A stretch of DNA of 50,030 bases. Origin: Alphaproteobacteria bacterium (GTDB lineage Bacteria; Pseudomonadota; Alphaproteobacteria; UBA2136; JAPPOO01). Made by a program: the position numbers and the translations under genes. The notes beneath the pieces are model-generated. The model worked only from the letters and a program-made list of their open reading frames with translations, was not told the DNA's origin and made no database searches. The DNA lies in the NCBI GenBank assembly GCA_028817875.1, contig JAPPOO010000037.1:1-50030 (forward strand). The letters run 5' to 3'. Below, piece after piece: positions 36,153-44,854 of this stretch (its first letter is position 1; every line of letters begins with the position of its first letter).

Positions 36153-37940
36153 ATGGAGTCAGCCATAATAATAAAAACGTTGCTGTCCACGTTTGCGGTA
36201 ACTTTTGTTTACATTCTACTGGGTCGCCTTGTGGCTGCTCACGCTGCGCCGCGCCAAGCTTTTTTAACGCCTCTTGCTAGCCTTACAACAGGCATTGGCA
36301 TCTGGCTATTTTGGTTTGTTGGCCTTGCAGGCGCGCTCGGAACATCGCTAGATACAACATTCTATCTATTTATAGGCGCATCCTTTTTGCTGTTATTAGG
36401 CATGTTCCAAACATTCAAAAGTTTTCAAGGGGTTGAACACTTTTGGAGCAAACTCATCACGTCCATGCTTCTTGTTTATCCGCTTTGGAGTATCTTAGCG
36501 CTCGATGCACCGCAACTACCGCAAGAGCTCGCAGAAACAGCTAAAAACCTAGCCTTGATAAACCACTTCCAGCATCTGCCAAATCAAGCGGAAACGCTTA
36601 GCTACAACATAGCAGGTCTTTCAGAAAATCCAGCTTTATGGGCAACTGTTTTGCCAATAACACTCCTGACGCAAACATTCGTACCGGGTATTTTTGCCGT
36701 ATTAAATCTTATTGTATTTCTGGCAGCAACAGGCAGTCTTGTACAAGCTTCAGGTATGCAAATCCGTTGGAGTAACCTCCCGCTTATCACCGCGGGCAGC
36801 CTGTTCGGCATAACATTGTTTAACCCATTTTTTACTCCTGAAATAATAACAGCGGCTTTGCCGGATGTTCTAATCGCCGCCAGTTTACTTATGTTAACAG
36901 TACCGCTTATTCGCCCAACGCCACTACCCGTAGGGTTTGCCGTGCTTCCAAGTGCGTTTACCGCTGTGGCAGCAGCTTTATTAAGTCAAAAAATCTGGCC
37001 AATTTTAATAATTTTAGCAGCCTTTTGGGCAGCAAGAACACTCCTGATAGAAAAGAAAAAAATCAGCATAAGCCATTTATTCGGATGGGTAAGTTTAGGG
37101 GCTTTGCCCACGTTAGCTGTTCTTTTATGGCGAGAATACGCCCTGCGCGTGGGCATATCAGTGCCTGCAACAACGCTGGTAGAACTTACCCCGTGGATGC
37201 CAACCGTCGCTGCGGCAGTAGCCTCATTAACAATTTTAGGAGCCATTTGGTACAACATAGGCGGCCTAAGCCGTACATCTCTAGAACAAACGTGGTATCA
37301 GTACGGCAGTTGGGTTATTGCCGCTACATGTGCAGCTTTCATATGGCCTGAAGAAGAAATATTCTTCTCGCGTTACCTTATATGGTTGCAATTCATCATC
37401 TTATTACCGTTTTGGCAGCTATGGGTGTCCTACTACCAAAAGAGTGCACTGCAAAAAATAGCCTTCAAATCACCATGGGGAATAGGCGGTGTTCTCATGC
37501 TTGCCGTAATAGGTTTGGCGTATAATTCTTTACCATTATGGAAACCTACCAATCCGCTCGCCTTAACCCACATCCAAAAAGTAGGGGAGGATGTAACACG
37601 CCAAGGTTGGGTTCAACCCAATGAACCACTGGCCGTACTCAGTAACCACCCTGCCATCGTAGCAGGCATGGCTTATACATTAAGGGAAAAAACCATTGTC
37701 CAGCCAGCAGCACAAATTTTTCAACAGTCAGCAGGTAAACGCACCGCTTTTCACCATAAATTGAGAGAGCAAGGCAGCATTTACCTTTGGATAAACAGCC
37801 CCACACCTGAAGTAATCCAAATGTTCCAGCGTAATCTAAAAAGTAATCATTCTTACTTATTCAAAATTACCCCATCTAGTTTCCGCCTCCTTAAGGCTTA
37901 TCCGCACATCAATTACTCAGGTCATGGTTGGAATAACTAA
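36153..37940 (+). CDS. polytopic membrane protein, possibly glycosyltransferase-like (unassigned)
   Basis: Many hydrophobic TM segments over ~600 aa; no decisive motif. Confidence 0.7.
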   Translation: MESAIIIKTLLSTFAVTFVYILLGRLVAAHAAPRQAFLTPLASLTTGIGIWLFWFVGLAGALGTSLDTTFYLFIGASFLLLLGMFQTFKSFQGVEHFWSKLITSMLLVYPLWSILALDAPQLPQELAETAKNLALINHFQHLPNQAETLSYNIAGLSENPALWATVLPITLLTQTFVPGIFAVLNLIVFLAATGSLVQASGMQIRWSNLPLITAGSLFGITLFNPFFTPEIITAALPDVLIAASLLMLTVPLIRPTPLPVGFAVLPSAFTAVAAALLSQKIWPILIILAAFWAARTLLIEKKKISISHLFGWVSLGALPTLAVLLWREYALRVGISVPATTLVELTPWMPTVAAAVASLTILGAIWYNIGGLSRTSLEQTWYQYGSWVIAATCAAFIWPEEEIFFSRYLIWLQFIILLPFWQLWVSYYQKSALQKIAFKSPWGIGGVLMLAVIGLAYNSLPLWKPTNPLALTHIQKVGEDVTRQGWVQPNEPLAVLSNHPAIVAGMAYTLREKTIVQPAAQIFQQSAGKRTAFHHKLREQGSIYLWINSPTPEVIQMFQRNLKSNHSYLFKITPSSFRLLKAYPHINYSGHGWNN

Positions 37941-38096
37941 CGCTCCCTCAGTAATAATTGTGGACTTCCCACAACACAGTAGCCTTCCTCATAGAAAACA
38001 ATGAATATTTGAAGGCATTTATTCCTGACATTTGCAAAAAACTCTTATATCATCCCTAACAACAATAAGGTTTTTGGATTAAAGGAAAAAAACTCC

Positions 38097-39809
38097 ATGA
38101 AAGAACATGATATCCTCATCATTGGTGCTGGCTTAGCTGGCCTACGTGCAGCGTTTGAAGGCGTAACAGCAGGGCTTTCCACAGCCGTTATCTCCAAAAT
38201 TCACCCGCTGCGTAGCCACTCTTGCGCAGCGCAAGGAGGCGTTAACGCCGCCATCAACCCAAAAGATGATTGGCATGACCACGCGTTTGATACCGTAAAA
38301 GGTGCAGACTACATTGGAGATCAAGATTCCATCGACATGATGTGTGAAGAAGCCCCACAAGCAGTGTTGGACTTGGATGCCATGGGGTGCCCGTTCAGCC
38401 GTGAGGAAGACGGAACCATCGCCCAACGGGCATTTGGCGGACAAAATTTTCCACGCACAGCCTACGCAGCAGACCGAACAGGCCATGCCATGCTGCACAC
38501 CCTGTGGGAACAAGCCATTAAAAACGGCGTATTTGTGTATGATGAATATTATCTGTTGGATATCACAACATCCGGCACAGGCAAAAGCAAACGGGCGTCC
38601 GGTTGTATCGCTATGGATATCAAAACAGGCAAACTACACCAGTTCAACGCTAAGGCCGTTGTTATTGCAACGGGTGGCTTTGGCCGCTTATTTGCCAGCA
38701 ACACCAACGCCATGACGTGTACAGGCGATGGCGTAGCCGCAGCCATGCGCGCAGGCGCACCGGGTGCTGATTTAGAAATGGTACAATTCCATCCAACGGG
38801 TCTGCGCTCAACAGGGATTCTTATCTCGGAAGGTGTGCGCGGAGAAGGTGCTTACCTAATCGGTAAAGACGGTAAACGCTTTATGAGCAAGTACGCACCG
38901 AATAAGCTGGAACTCGCCAGTCGGGATGTAGTCTCTCGTGCAGAAATGACTGAAATTATGAACGGTAACGGCGTAGATGGCGCTGTTTTCCTTGATGTTC
39001 GCCACCTCGGGCGAGACCTCATTCTGGAACGCCTCCCGCAAATTCGCCAACTATCTATTGATTTTGAAGGCGTTGACCCTATTGATGAACCCATCCCCGT
39101 GCGCCCAACGTGCCACTACACAATGGGTGGTATCCGAACCGACAAATACGGCCAAAGCATTAGCTTAAAAGGGTTATTTGCAGCAGGTGAAGCCGCCTGT
39201 GTCTCCGTTCACGGTGGAAATAGGCTCGGCGCCAACTCACTGTTAGAAACAATCGTATTCGGGAAAATTACAGGAAAAGAAGTTGTACGCTTTACAAAGG
39301 AAGAAGGAAAAGAGCGTCCGCACTCCAGCACAAAAGACCTCTCCGCCCAGCAAAAGCGCATTGCCACCCTGAAGGCACAGCCCAAACAAGGCGGTAAACG
39401 TCAGGCTGATATCCGCGAATCTCTCACAGACGCAATGAATGAGGATTGCAGCGTGTTCCGTGATGAACCACGCTTAACAAAAGCTATGAAAGCCGTCCTT
39501 AAAGCCAAAAAAGACATCAAAAAAATGTACATTGATGACAAGGAAGACGCTTTCAATACAGACCTTGTAACCGCACTGGAACTTGAAAACCTAGTCCTGT
39601 TAGGTGAGGCAACAGTAAAAAGCGCGCTGGAACGTAAGGAATCCCGCGGTGCCCACACACGGGAAGAATTCCCTGACCGAGATGATGAAAACTGGATGGT
39701 GCACATCACCGCCCACTGGGATAAGGACAAAGAGGAAGTCACCCTCGGCCGAGACCCCGTGCGCACGGTAGATAACCCCAAATACGCACCGCAGGAACGG
39801 AAATATTAA
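38097..39809 (+). CDS. sdhA: succinate dehydrogenase/fumarate reductase flavoprotein subunit
   Basis: FAD motif DILIIGAGLAGLRAAFE, flavinylation-type 'RSHSCAAQGG', 'FHPTG', 'SVHGGNRLGANSLLE'. Confidence 0.95.
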   Translation: MKEHDILIIGAGLAGLRAAFEGVTAGLSTAVISKIHPLRSHSCAAQGGVNAAINPKDDWHDHAFDTVKGADYIGDQDSIDMMCEEAPQAVLDLDAMGCPFSREEDGTIAQRAFGGQNFPRTAYAADRTGHAMLHTLWEQAIKNGVFVYDEYYLLDITTSGTGKSKRASGCIAMDIKTGKLHQFNAKAVVIATGGFGRLFASNTNAMTCTGDGVAAAMRAGAPGADLEMVQFHPTGLRSTGILISEGVRGEGAYLIGKDGKRFMSKYAPNKLELASRDVVSRAEMTEIMNGNGVDGAVFLDVRHLGRDLILERLPQIRQLSIDFEGVDPIDEPIPVRPTCHYTMGGIRTDKYGQSISLKGLFAAGEAACVSVHGGNRLGANSLLETIVFGKITGKEVVRFTKEEGKERPHSSTKDLSAQQKRIATLKAQPKQGGKRQADIRESLTDAMNEDCSVFRDEPRLTKAMKAVLKAKKDIKKMYIDDKEDAFNTDLVTALELENLVLLGEATVKSALERKESRGAHTREEFPDRDDENWMVHITAHWDKDKEEVTLGRDPVRTVDNPKYAPQERKY

Positions 39810-39822
39810 GGAGGCTTGACCC

Positions 39823-41121
39823 ATGGCTGAAACAAAGAAAAAAACAACGGCTAAGGCACCTGCTAAAAAAACAGCCGCAAAAAAAACGGTAACTAAAAAA
39901 ACACCTGCGGCCAAAAAACCCGCAACAAAAGCTGCGGCAGCGAAAAAGCCAACCGCCACCAAAAAGGCGACAGCTACAAAGAAACCAGCTACTAAAGCCG
40001 TAGCGAAAAAGACTGCGGCTAAAAAAGCCCCCGCTAAGAAAACAACGGCGAAGAAAGCCGCGCCTAAAAAGGCCAATCCAGCTGTGTCTTCCCGTAAACC
40101 AATGCGGCAAACGGTTACTTTTCGGGTAAAACGCGGAACCGTTATTGGCGAACGCCTGCAACAAAAAGACCAAGACTACAAAGTCTCGTACGATGGCGCG
40201 ATGACAGTCCTCCAAGGGCTAGAAGTCATTAAAGGTGACATGGACGGCACGCTCACATTCCGCCGTTCCTGCCGCGCCAGCATTTGCGGAAGCTGCGGAA
40301 TGTTCATAGCCAACCGTTCTCGTCTAGCCTGTAAAACAAAAATTAAAGACCTCGTCGAAGGCAACGCCGAGAAAAACATCGCACCGGTGAAGGATGGCAT
40401 CATCACAATCGAACCCCAGAAAAACCAACCTGTTTTGAAAGATTTGGTGGTGGATATCGAGCCGTTCTACAACAAAGTGAAGGACATTATCCCCTACGTG
40501 CAAGAAGGCGCGGAATCCGAAAAAAGCGTGGATAAAGACTCCTTCTCCCAAGTCAATATGGTCAGTAACTGCATCATGTGCGGAAGCTGCGTGTCAGACT
40601 GCACCGCCATGGCCGTAAATCCAGACTTCATCGGCCCTGCCGCGTTGGCAAAAGCGTACCGCTTTGTGGCCGACCCACGGGAAGGCAGCAAAACCGAGCG
40701 TCTGAAAGAACTCTCCGAAAAGAACGGCATTTGGGATTGTGTCCGCTGCGGCATGTGTATCGACGCCTGCCCGAAGGACGTCGCCCCCATGCAAGCCATC
40801 GTTAAACTGCGCAGCAAAGCGATAGACGCAGGCATCACCAACCACGCAGGCGCGCGCCACTCCATGTCCATGAAGAAAGACATCGCCACATGGGGCGTCC
40901 TGAACGAACCGTTCATGCTACTAAAAACGCTACGCTTCGGCATTTTTAGCCAAATCGGTAACGCATTGAATTTATTTAAAAAAGGGAAGATACCAAACCC
41001 ACTTCCTTTTGACCATAAAGCAACAAAACTAAACGAGGTCAAAGCCATCTTCGCCGAGCTGGAGAAAAACCCAATCGACGTAGACACCAAAGCGGAAGAT
41101 AGCGGCCCCGGCGCAGGTTAA
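39823..41121 (+). CDS. sdhB: succinate dehydrogenase/fumarate reductase iron-sulfur subunit with H1-like Lys/Ala-rich N-terminal tail
   Basis: Strong SD (taaggagg) overlapping the sdhA stop. [2Fe-2S] motif SCRASICGSCGMFIANRSRLAC, plus CIMCGSCVSDC and CVRCGMCIDACP. Confidence 0.93.
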   Translation: MAETKKKTTAKAPAKKTAAKKTVTKKTPAAKKPATKAAAAKKPTATKKATATKKPATKAVAKKTAAKKAPAKKTTAKKAAPKKANPAVSSRKPMRQTVTFRVKRGTVIGERLQQKDQDYKVSYDGAMTVLQGLEVIKGDMDGTLTFRRSCRASICGSCGMFIANRSRLACKTKIKDLVEGNAEKNIAPVKDGIITIEPQKNQPVLKDLVVDIEPFYNKVKDIIPYVQEGAESEKSVDKDSFSQVNMVSNCIMCGSCVSDCTAMAVNPDFIGPAALAKAYRFVADPREGSKTERLKELSEKNGIWDCVRCGMCIDACPKDVAPMQAIVKLRSKAIDAGITNHAGARHSMSMKKDIATWGVLNEPFMLLKTLRFGIFSQIGNALNLFKKGKIPNPLPFDHKATKLNEVKAIFAELEKNPIDVDTKAEDSGPGAG

Positions 41122-41129
41122 CTGAAAAG

Positions 41130-41163
41130 AAAAAAGGCGGCAAAATCACACTGCCGCCTTTTC
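41130..41163 (+). terminator. intrinsic terminator after sdhB
   Basis: AAAAGGCGGCaaaatcacactGCCGCCTTTTC. Confidence 0.8.
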
Positions 41164-41177
41164 TCAAACGTAAAAAC

Positions 41178-41612
41178 CTAATCCAAAATAAACGTGTCCG
41201 CCGTAAGGTAGCCATCTATCACAGTTTTGTGGTTTTCAAACAAGTTTTCAGGCATGTCATCTAAGGGAAACCATTGAACATCCAAACTTTCGCTATTGCT
41301 GGTTATAGCTTCACCTCCAATAACTGAGCACTCAAAACCAAGCATAAAACCTTGAACTTTATTACCATCAGGGTAGGAGAAAACGAAGTGTTCAGGGTTG
41401 GAAAAAGCACCGAAAACACGGTTAACTTTAATGGTATAACCAGTTTCTTCTTCAACTTCCCGAATCACTGCTTGCTCAAAAGTTTCGCCAAAATCAACGC
41501 TACCACCTGGCAACCCCCATTTTTGGTGGTCTCTGCGCAGGTGTAAAAGAATTTTAGTTCTCGTCTCATCCAGCACAACAGCCATCGTACCAGCGTTTAT
41601 CGTATGGAGCAT
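41178..41612 (-). CDS. NUDIX hydrolase
   Basis: Nudix box '[24 protein letters not shown]'. Confidence 0.93.
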   Translation of the reverse strand: MLHTINAGTMAVVLDETRTKILLHLRRDHQKWGLPGGSVDFGETFEQAVIREVEEETGYTIKVNRVFGAFSNPEHFVFSYPDGNKVQGFMLGFECSVIGGEAITSNSESLDVQWFPLDDMPENLFENHKTVIDGYLTADTFILD

Positions 41613-41699
41613 ACAAACCTCATGTGCAATAGCTTACAATAAAAAACTATCCAGCCCAACTATACTCATCCTAGCCTAATATAACCCTCTATGCTAAAG

Positions 41700-41907
41700 T
41701 AGCCTCGCATTTGTAAGTTACAGGTGTGGGGCTTAACAACCTCTTATAAGCTGGCCATCGCAACGCTGGCCATTAAATAGTAGCGTTGCTGAACCAACAA
41801 TGTGGTTGGGGAGGCAGCGAATACAATACGGTGAAAGCTGAAATAAGCTGCGTCGTTGCTTATAGCGATTGTTAACTCCCCAGCCACTTCACGAAGTGGC
41901 TGTTTTT
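41700..41907 (+). ncRNA. putative structured ncRNA or riboregulatory leader (~200 nt)
   Basis: Closing stem 41728-41739/41869-41881, inner stem 41745-41751/41858-41864, hairpins 41760-41767/41782-41789, 41794-41798/41805-41809, 41814-41818/41847-41851, then terminator AGCCACTTC-ac-GAAGTGGCT-GTTTTT. Confidence 0.55.
41882..41906 (+). terminator. intrinsic terminator of the putative ncRNA/leader
   Basis: Perfect 9-bp stem followed by T5. Confidence 0.75.
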
Positions 41908-41929
41908 AAACAAAAAGGGAGCCATAAAC

Positions 41930-42070
41930 ATGACGAACAAAAACAAAATACCATCTCCAATAACAGAGCGTGACTTTCGTAGACTAGTAGACATTTTGAA
42001 TGTGTATTTAGGGCTAAGTCAGCGCAAAAGGAGGCTATTACTTCAACTTATTCAAACATTAGCCAGATAA
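41930..42070 (+). CDS. small protein (46 aa) MTNKNKIPSPITERDFRRLVDILNVYLGLSQRKRRLLLQLIQTLAR, absent from the ORF track
   Basis: AAAGGGAG RBS, ATG to TAA, immediately followed by a perfect terminator-like inverted repeat. Confidence 0.5.
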   Translation: MTNKNKIPSPITERDFRRLVDILNVYLGLSQRKRRLLLQLIQTLAR

Positions 42071-42099
42071 TTTAAATCCCCCTCTCAGGGGGATTTAAA
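42071..42099. terminator. bidirectional terminator between the 46-aa ORF and flhG
   Basis: TTTAAATCCCCCtctcaGGGGGATTTAAA. Confidence 0.8.
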
Positions 42100-42103
42100 T
42101 CAC

Positions 42104-42883
42104 CTACCCCGTCAACCTCCGCGGGTAGTCCAAATTATCAATAATCTGGTTAGCAAGGGTGGATAACCCTTCTGACGCCTTTGTATTGGGGAAAGCCTGC
42201 GTTACCAACTGCTGCATTTTTACAGCCGCCGCGTAGTTGCGGTCGTAAGGAACCTGCCCAAAAACAGGCACGCTCACACCTAAAAAATTCTTGGCCGCCG
42301 TCACAATTTTTGTCGCCGTTTGCTGGCCTTCCGTAACACTCGCTGCTTGGTTCGCAATAAGGTGGCAACTCTGGTTATCGTACCGCTTGGCCAGCAATTT
42401 AATAATCGCGTAGGCATCCGTAATCGCACTGGGGTCGGGCGTTGTTACAAGCAGGGTCTTATCCGCACAAGTACACAAACTCAGCACGTTTTCATCCAAC
42501 CCCGCAGGCACATCAATAAAAACAGCATCAAAGGAAGCAGCAAGTTGTTTAAGCTCTTCCAGCAAATTATGCCGCTGTAACGCATTCATAAAAGGAAGGT
42601 TTTGCGTGCCGCTACGGCCGGGAATCAACCAAAACCCCTTGTCAGATTTCACCATAATATCCTGCAACGTCGCTTGACCACGCAAAACGTCGGAAAGGTC
42701 TTTCTCCGTCGTCAAACCAAGCTGAACATCCGCATTGGCAAGGCCAAAGTCTCCATCAAAAACAGCAACTTTTTTCCCTTTTTTAGCGAGTAAATGCGCC
42801 AAGTTAAGGCAAATGCTGGTTTTTCCAACGCCGCCTTTGCCGCTAGCAAAAGCAAAAATAGGTGTGGATTGAAAAGACGTCAT
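42104..42883 (-). CDS. flhG: MinD/ParA-like ATPase FlhG (FleN)
   Basis: FASGKGGVGKTSICLNLAHLLAKKGKKVAVFDGDFGLANADVQLGL; overlaps flhF by 4 nt. Confidence 0.9.
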   Translation of the reverse strand: MTSFQSTPIFAFASGKGGVGKTSICLNLAHLLAKKGKKVAVFDGDFGLANADVQLGLTTEKDLSDVLRGQATLQDIMVKSDKGFWLIPGRSGTQNLPFMNALQRHNLLEELKQLAASFDAVFIDVPAGLDENVLSLCTCADKTLLVTTPDPSAITDAYAIIKLLAKRYDNQSCHLIANQAASVTEGQQTATKIVTAAKNFLGVSVPVFGQVPYDRNYAAAVKMQQLVTQAFPNTKASEGLSTLANQIIDNLDYPRRLTG

Positions 42884-43896
42884 GCATCAACCTCCCATAT
42901 TGGTTTTGGTGGAGTCGTAAGCTGTTGTGCCAGTAGCGGAGCCGTCAATTCGCATGGGCCACTCTGAATCGCATTGCTGTCACTAACAAGCCCGCACGGC
43001 AGTTTTTGCGCCATCATCACGCTGGCAATGGGGCCAAGGCGGGTTGTTTCATCCAATTTGGTAAAAACAAGGCTGCTGGGGTTTAAATGCCTAAAAGCGT
43101 AGGGCAGGGCGGCCATATCCGTTTCGTTCAAGTTGGCAGGTAACACAAGGTGTACGGTTGTGGGCAAACCAAGGCCATCTAACCGTTCCTTAAACTCAAT
43201 AATTTCCCGAGGCTTACGCGGGTTCAACCCTGGCGTATCAATCAAAAGATAATGCCGCTTCCCAAGGCTTTTAGCTGCTGTTGCAAGGTCTTCCGTACTG
43301 CGGATAAGATGCGCCTGCTCACCAAGGGCATCGCCCACAATATTCAAAGGTTCAAACCCAGCAATTTTCTGATCGTCTAAAGACATCAACCCGATGCTTG
43401 CGCCACTGCGCTGACGGTCAACCGCCAACTTGCACAAAAATGTTGTTTTACCCGCGCCCGTTGGGCCAACCACAACATGCGCCTGCCCACGCGGAAAAAG
43501 ATCAGCAGGAGCTTTAAAAGAAATCATCTTGCTCATGACCATTTCCAAGGCGTCAGTCGGGCTAAAACCCGCTTCCACAACACCATGAGTCGCCTTGCTC
43601 AACTTCTCGGAATACTCAGGCAAAATGCTGTGCTCGCGCAAAGCTTCCATAAGGTTGCTCGGCGCAGCCGTAGAACCATTGCTCGGTGCCATAATAGGCG
43701 TAGGAGAAATCTCAATCGTCTCTGCATCGGTAGTTGACGTAGAACGTTCCAACGCGGCGGTAATTTCCAACGTGGTTTTACCTTCAGGCGTCTTCACTTT
43801 GCGGGTGGAAAGAATCACCGCGTCACGGCCAAGGTCGTTCTTAATCAGCCGCAAGGCGGCCGCCATATCCGGAGCAGTGAAGGTTTTAAGTTTCAT
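42880..43896 (-). CDS. flhF: flagellar SRP-like GTPase FlhF
   Basis: MKLKTFTAPDMAAALRLIKNDLGRDAVILSTRKV, VVGPTGAGKTTFLCKLA, DTPGLNPR, FTKLDETTRLG. Confidence 0.92.
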   Translation of the reverse strand: MKLKTFTAPDMAAALRLIKNDLGRDAVILSTRKVKTPEGKTTLEITAALERSTSTTDAETIEISPTPIMAPSNGSTAAPSNLMEALREHSILPEYSEKLSKATHGVVEAGFSPTDALEMVMSKMISFKAPADLFPRGQAHVVVGPTGAGKTTFLCKLAVDRQRSGASIGLMSLDDQKIAGFEPLNIVGDALGEQAHLIRSTEDLATAAKSLGKRHYLLIDTPGLNPRKPREIIEFKERLDGLGLPTTVHLVLPANLNETDMAALPYAFRHLNPSSLVFTKLDETTRLGPIASVMMAQKLPCGLVSDSNAIQSGPCELTAPLLAQQLTTPPKPIWEVDA

Positions 43897-43966
43897 ACAA
43901 TTTACTTATACGGCATTTTCACCGCTTTTACTAGCTGACGCTAAAAATGCTTGACCAAACACAAAC

Positions 43967-43977
43967 GTATACATAAA
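43967..43977 (+). promoter_or_regulatory. GTATACATAAA motif, 62 nt before the gene at 44029
   Basis: Identical 11-mer at 34622 and 47137. Confidence 0.4.
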
Positions 43978-44028
43978 AAGAAGCACGAAATACTTATCAT
44001 TTAGCACTAGACATTAAAGGAGGTCGCG

Positions 44029-44682
44029 ATGCGCGCCCATAAAACATTTAACCCACAAGAAACATATCCTAACCGCCAAATCATTTTATTTTGTTCAGCA
44101 GGCATTAGCGGAGGAATCCCGTCTAACTCTAGCAAAGCAATTCATAAAAAAGGGACGGATATTGTTATCTGCGGTAAGAGAACCCGCAAAAGCGATACAG
44201 GTGATGAATCCCAAGCTGAAGCTTTGCTTCAGTGGGCAGCGAAAAATTGGGATAATGGAGGTGTAAATTTTAATCACACCGGCCTGGCAATATTGTCAAT
44301 CTTTCCATACTCTCTTGAAGATGCCTACGAGCGTCTTGTCCAAGGCCTACCTCATGGTGTAATGATCGATATCGTGTTAGATAGCACCTTCGCATCAGCA
44401 TATGAGGCTCAGTTGCGCGCAATCAACGAGGAGTTTTTCAAAGATCGCGTGAAAATTCACGCCAGCTATTCACCTATAAGCAGTAGCTACGCAAATTACT
44501 ACAATGCACTGCTATTCTTGAGAGGAGCGATCTCTTCAACAGGAAGCTGGAAAATCATCAAATTTCCTTGGCAGTTCTTTTGGTTCGCGGTTGACCGAGC
44601 CATCAACAAAGAGCCAAAAAACTTTGTAACAAAATTTCTCGCTTGGTGTGCTAGCAAAGCTCTGCCAAAGCATATGCGCTAA
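44029..44682 (+). CDS. hypothetical protein (217 aa)
   Basis: Strong SD (aaaggaggtcgcg) before ATG; no family recognised. Confidence 0.7.
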   Translation: MRAHKTFNPQETYPNRQIILFCSAGISGGIPSNSSKAIHKKGTDIVICGKRTRKSDTGDESQAEALLQWAAKNWDNGGVNFNHTGLAILSIFPYSLEDAYERLVQGLPHGVMIDIVLDSTFASAYEAQLRAINEEFFKDRVKIHASYSPISSSYANYYNALLFLRGAISSTGSWKIIKFPWQFFWFAVDRAINKEPKNFVTKFLAWCASKALPKHMR

Positions 44683-44701
44683 GCACCTATTACCAACAAA
44701 A

Positions 44702-44735
44702 GGAAAAGGAGGAAACACCACCCTCCTTTTTCTGT
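44702..44735 (+). terminator. intrinsic terminator
   Basis: AAAAGGAGGaaacaccaCCCTCCTTTTT. Confidence 0.75.
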
Positions 44736-44854
44736 ACAAACTCTCCCAAGCCCTCAAAATCCCTATTCAAAATTTCTTTAGGGGGTGTTAAGTCTCAAAA
44801 TGCGCCCTATAACATCTTTATTGCCGATAAGTACAAAATAAACTAGGTTCGGGT

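Noticed and set aside
39600-40215. Overlapping antisense ORFs opposite the SdhB Lys/Ala tail (F/A/L-rich products)
   Set aside because: Reverse complement of Lys/Ala codons automatically yields open Phe/Leu/Ala/Gly-rich frames; not independent genes.
41700-41907. tmRNA, SRP or RNase P RNA assignment of the structured RNA
   Set aside because: Could not find their conserved cores (e.g. tRNA-like T-arm, GGAA-tetraloop SRP domain, RNase P CR motifs) in the sequence.
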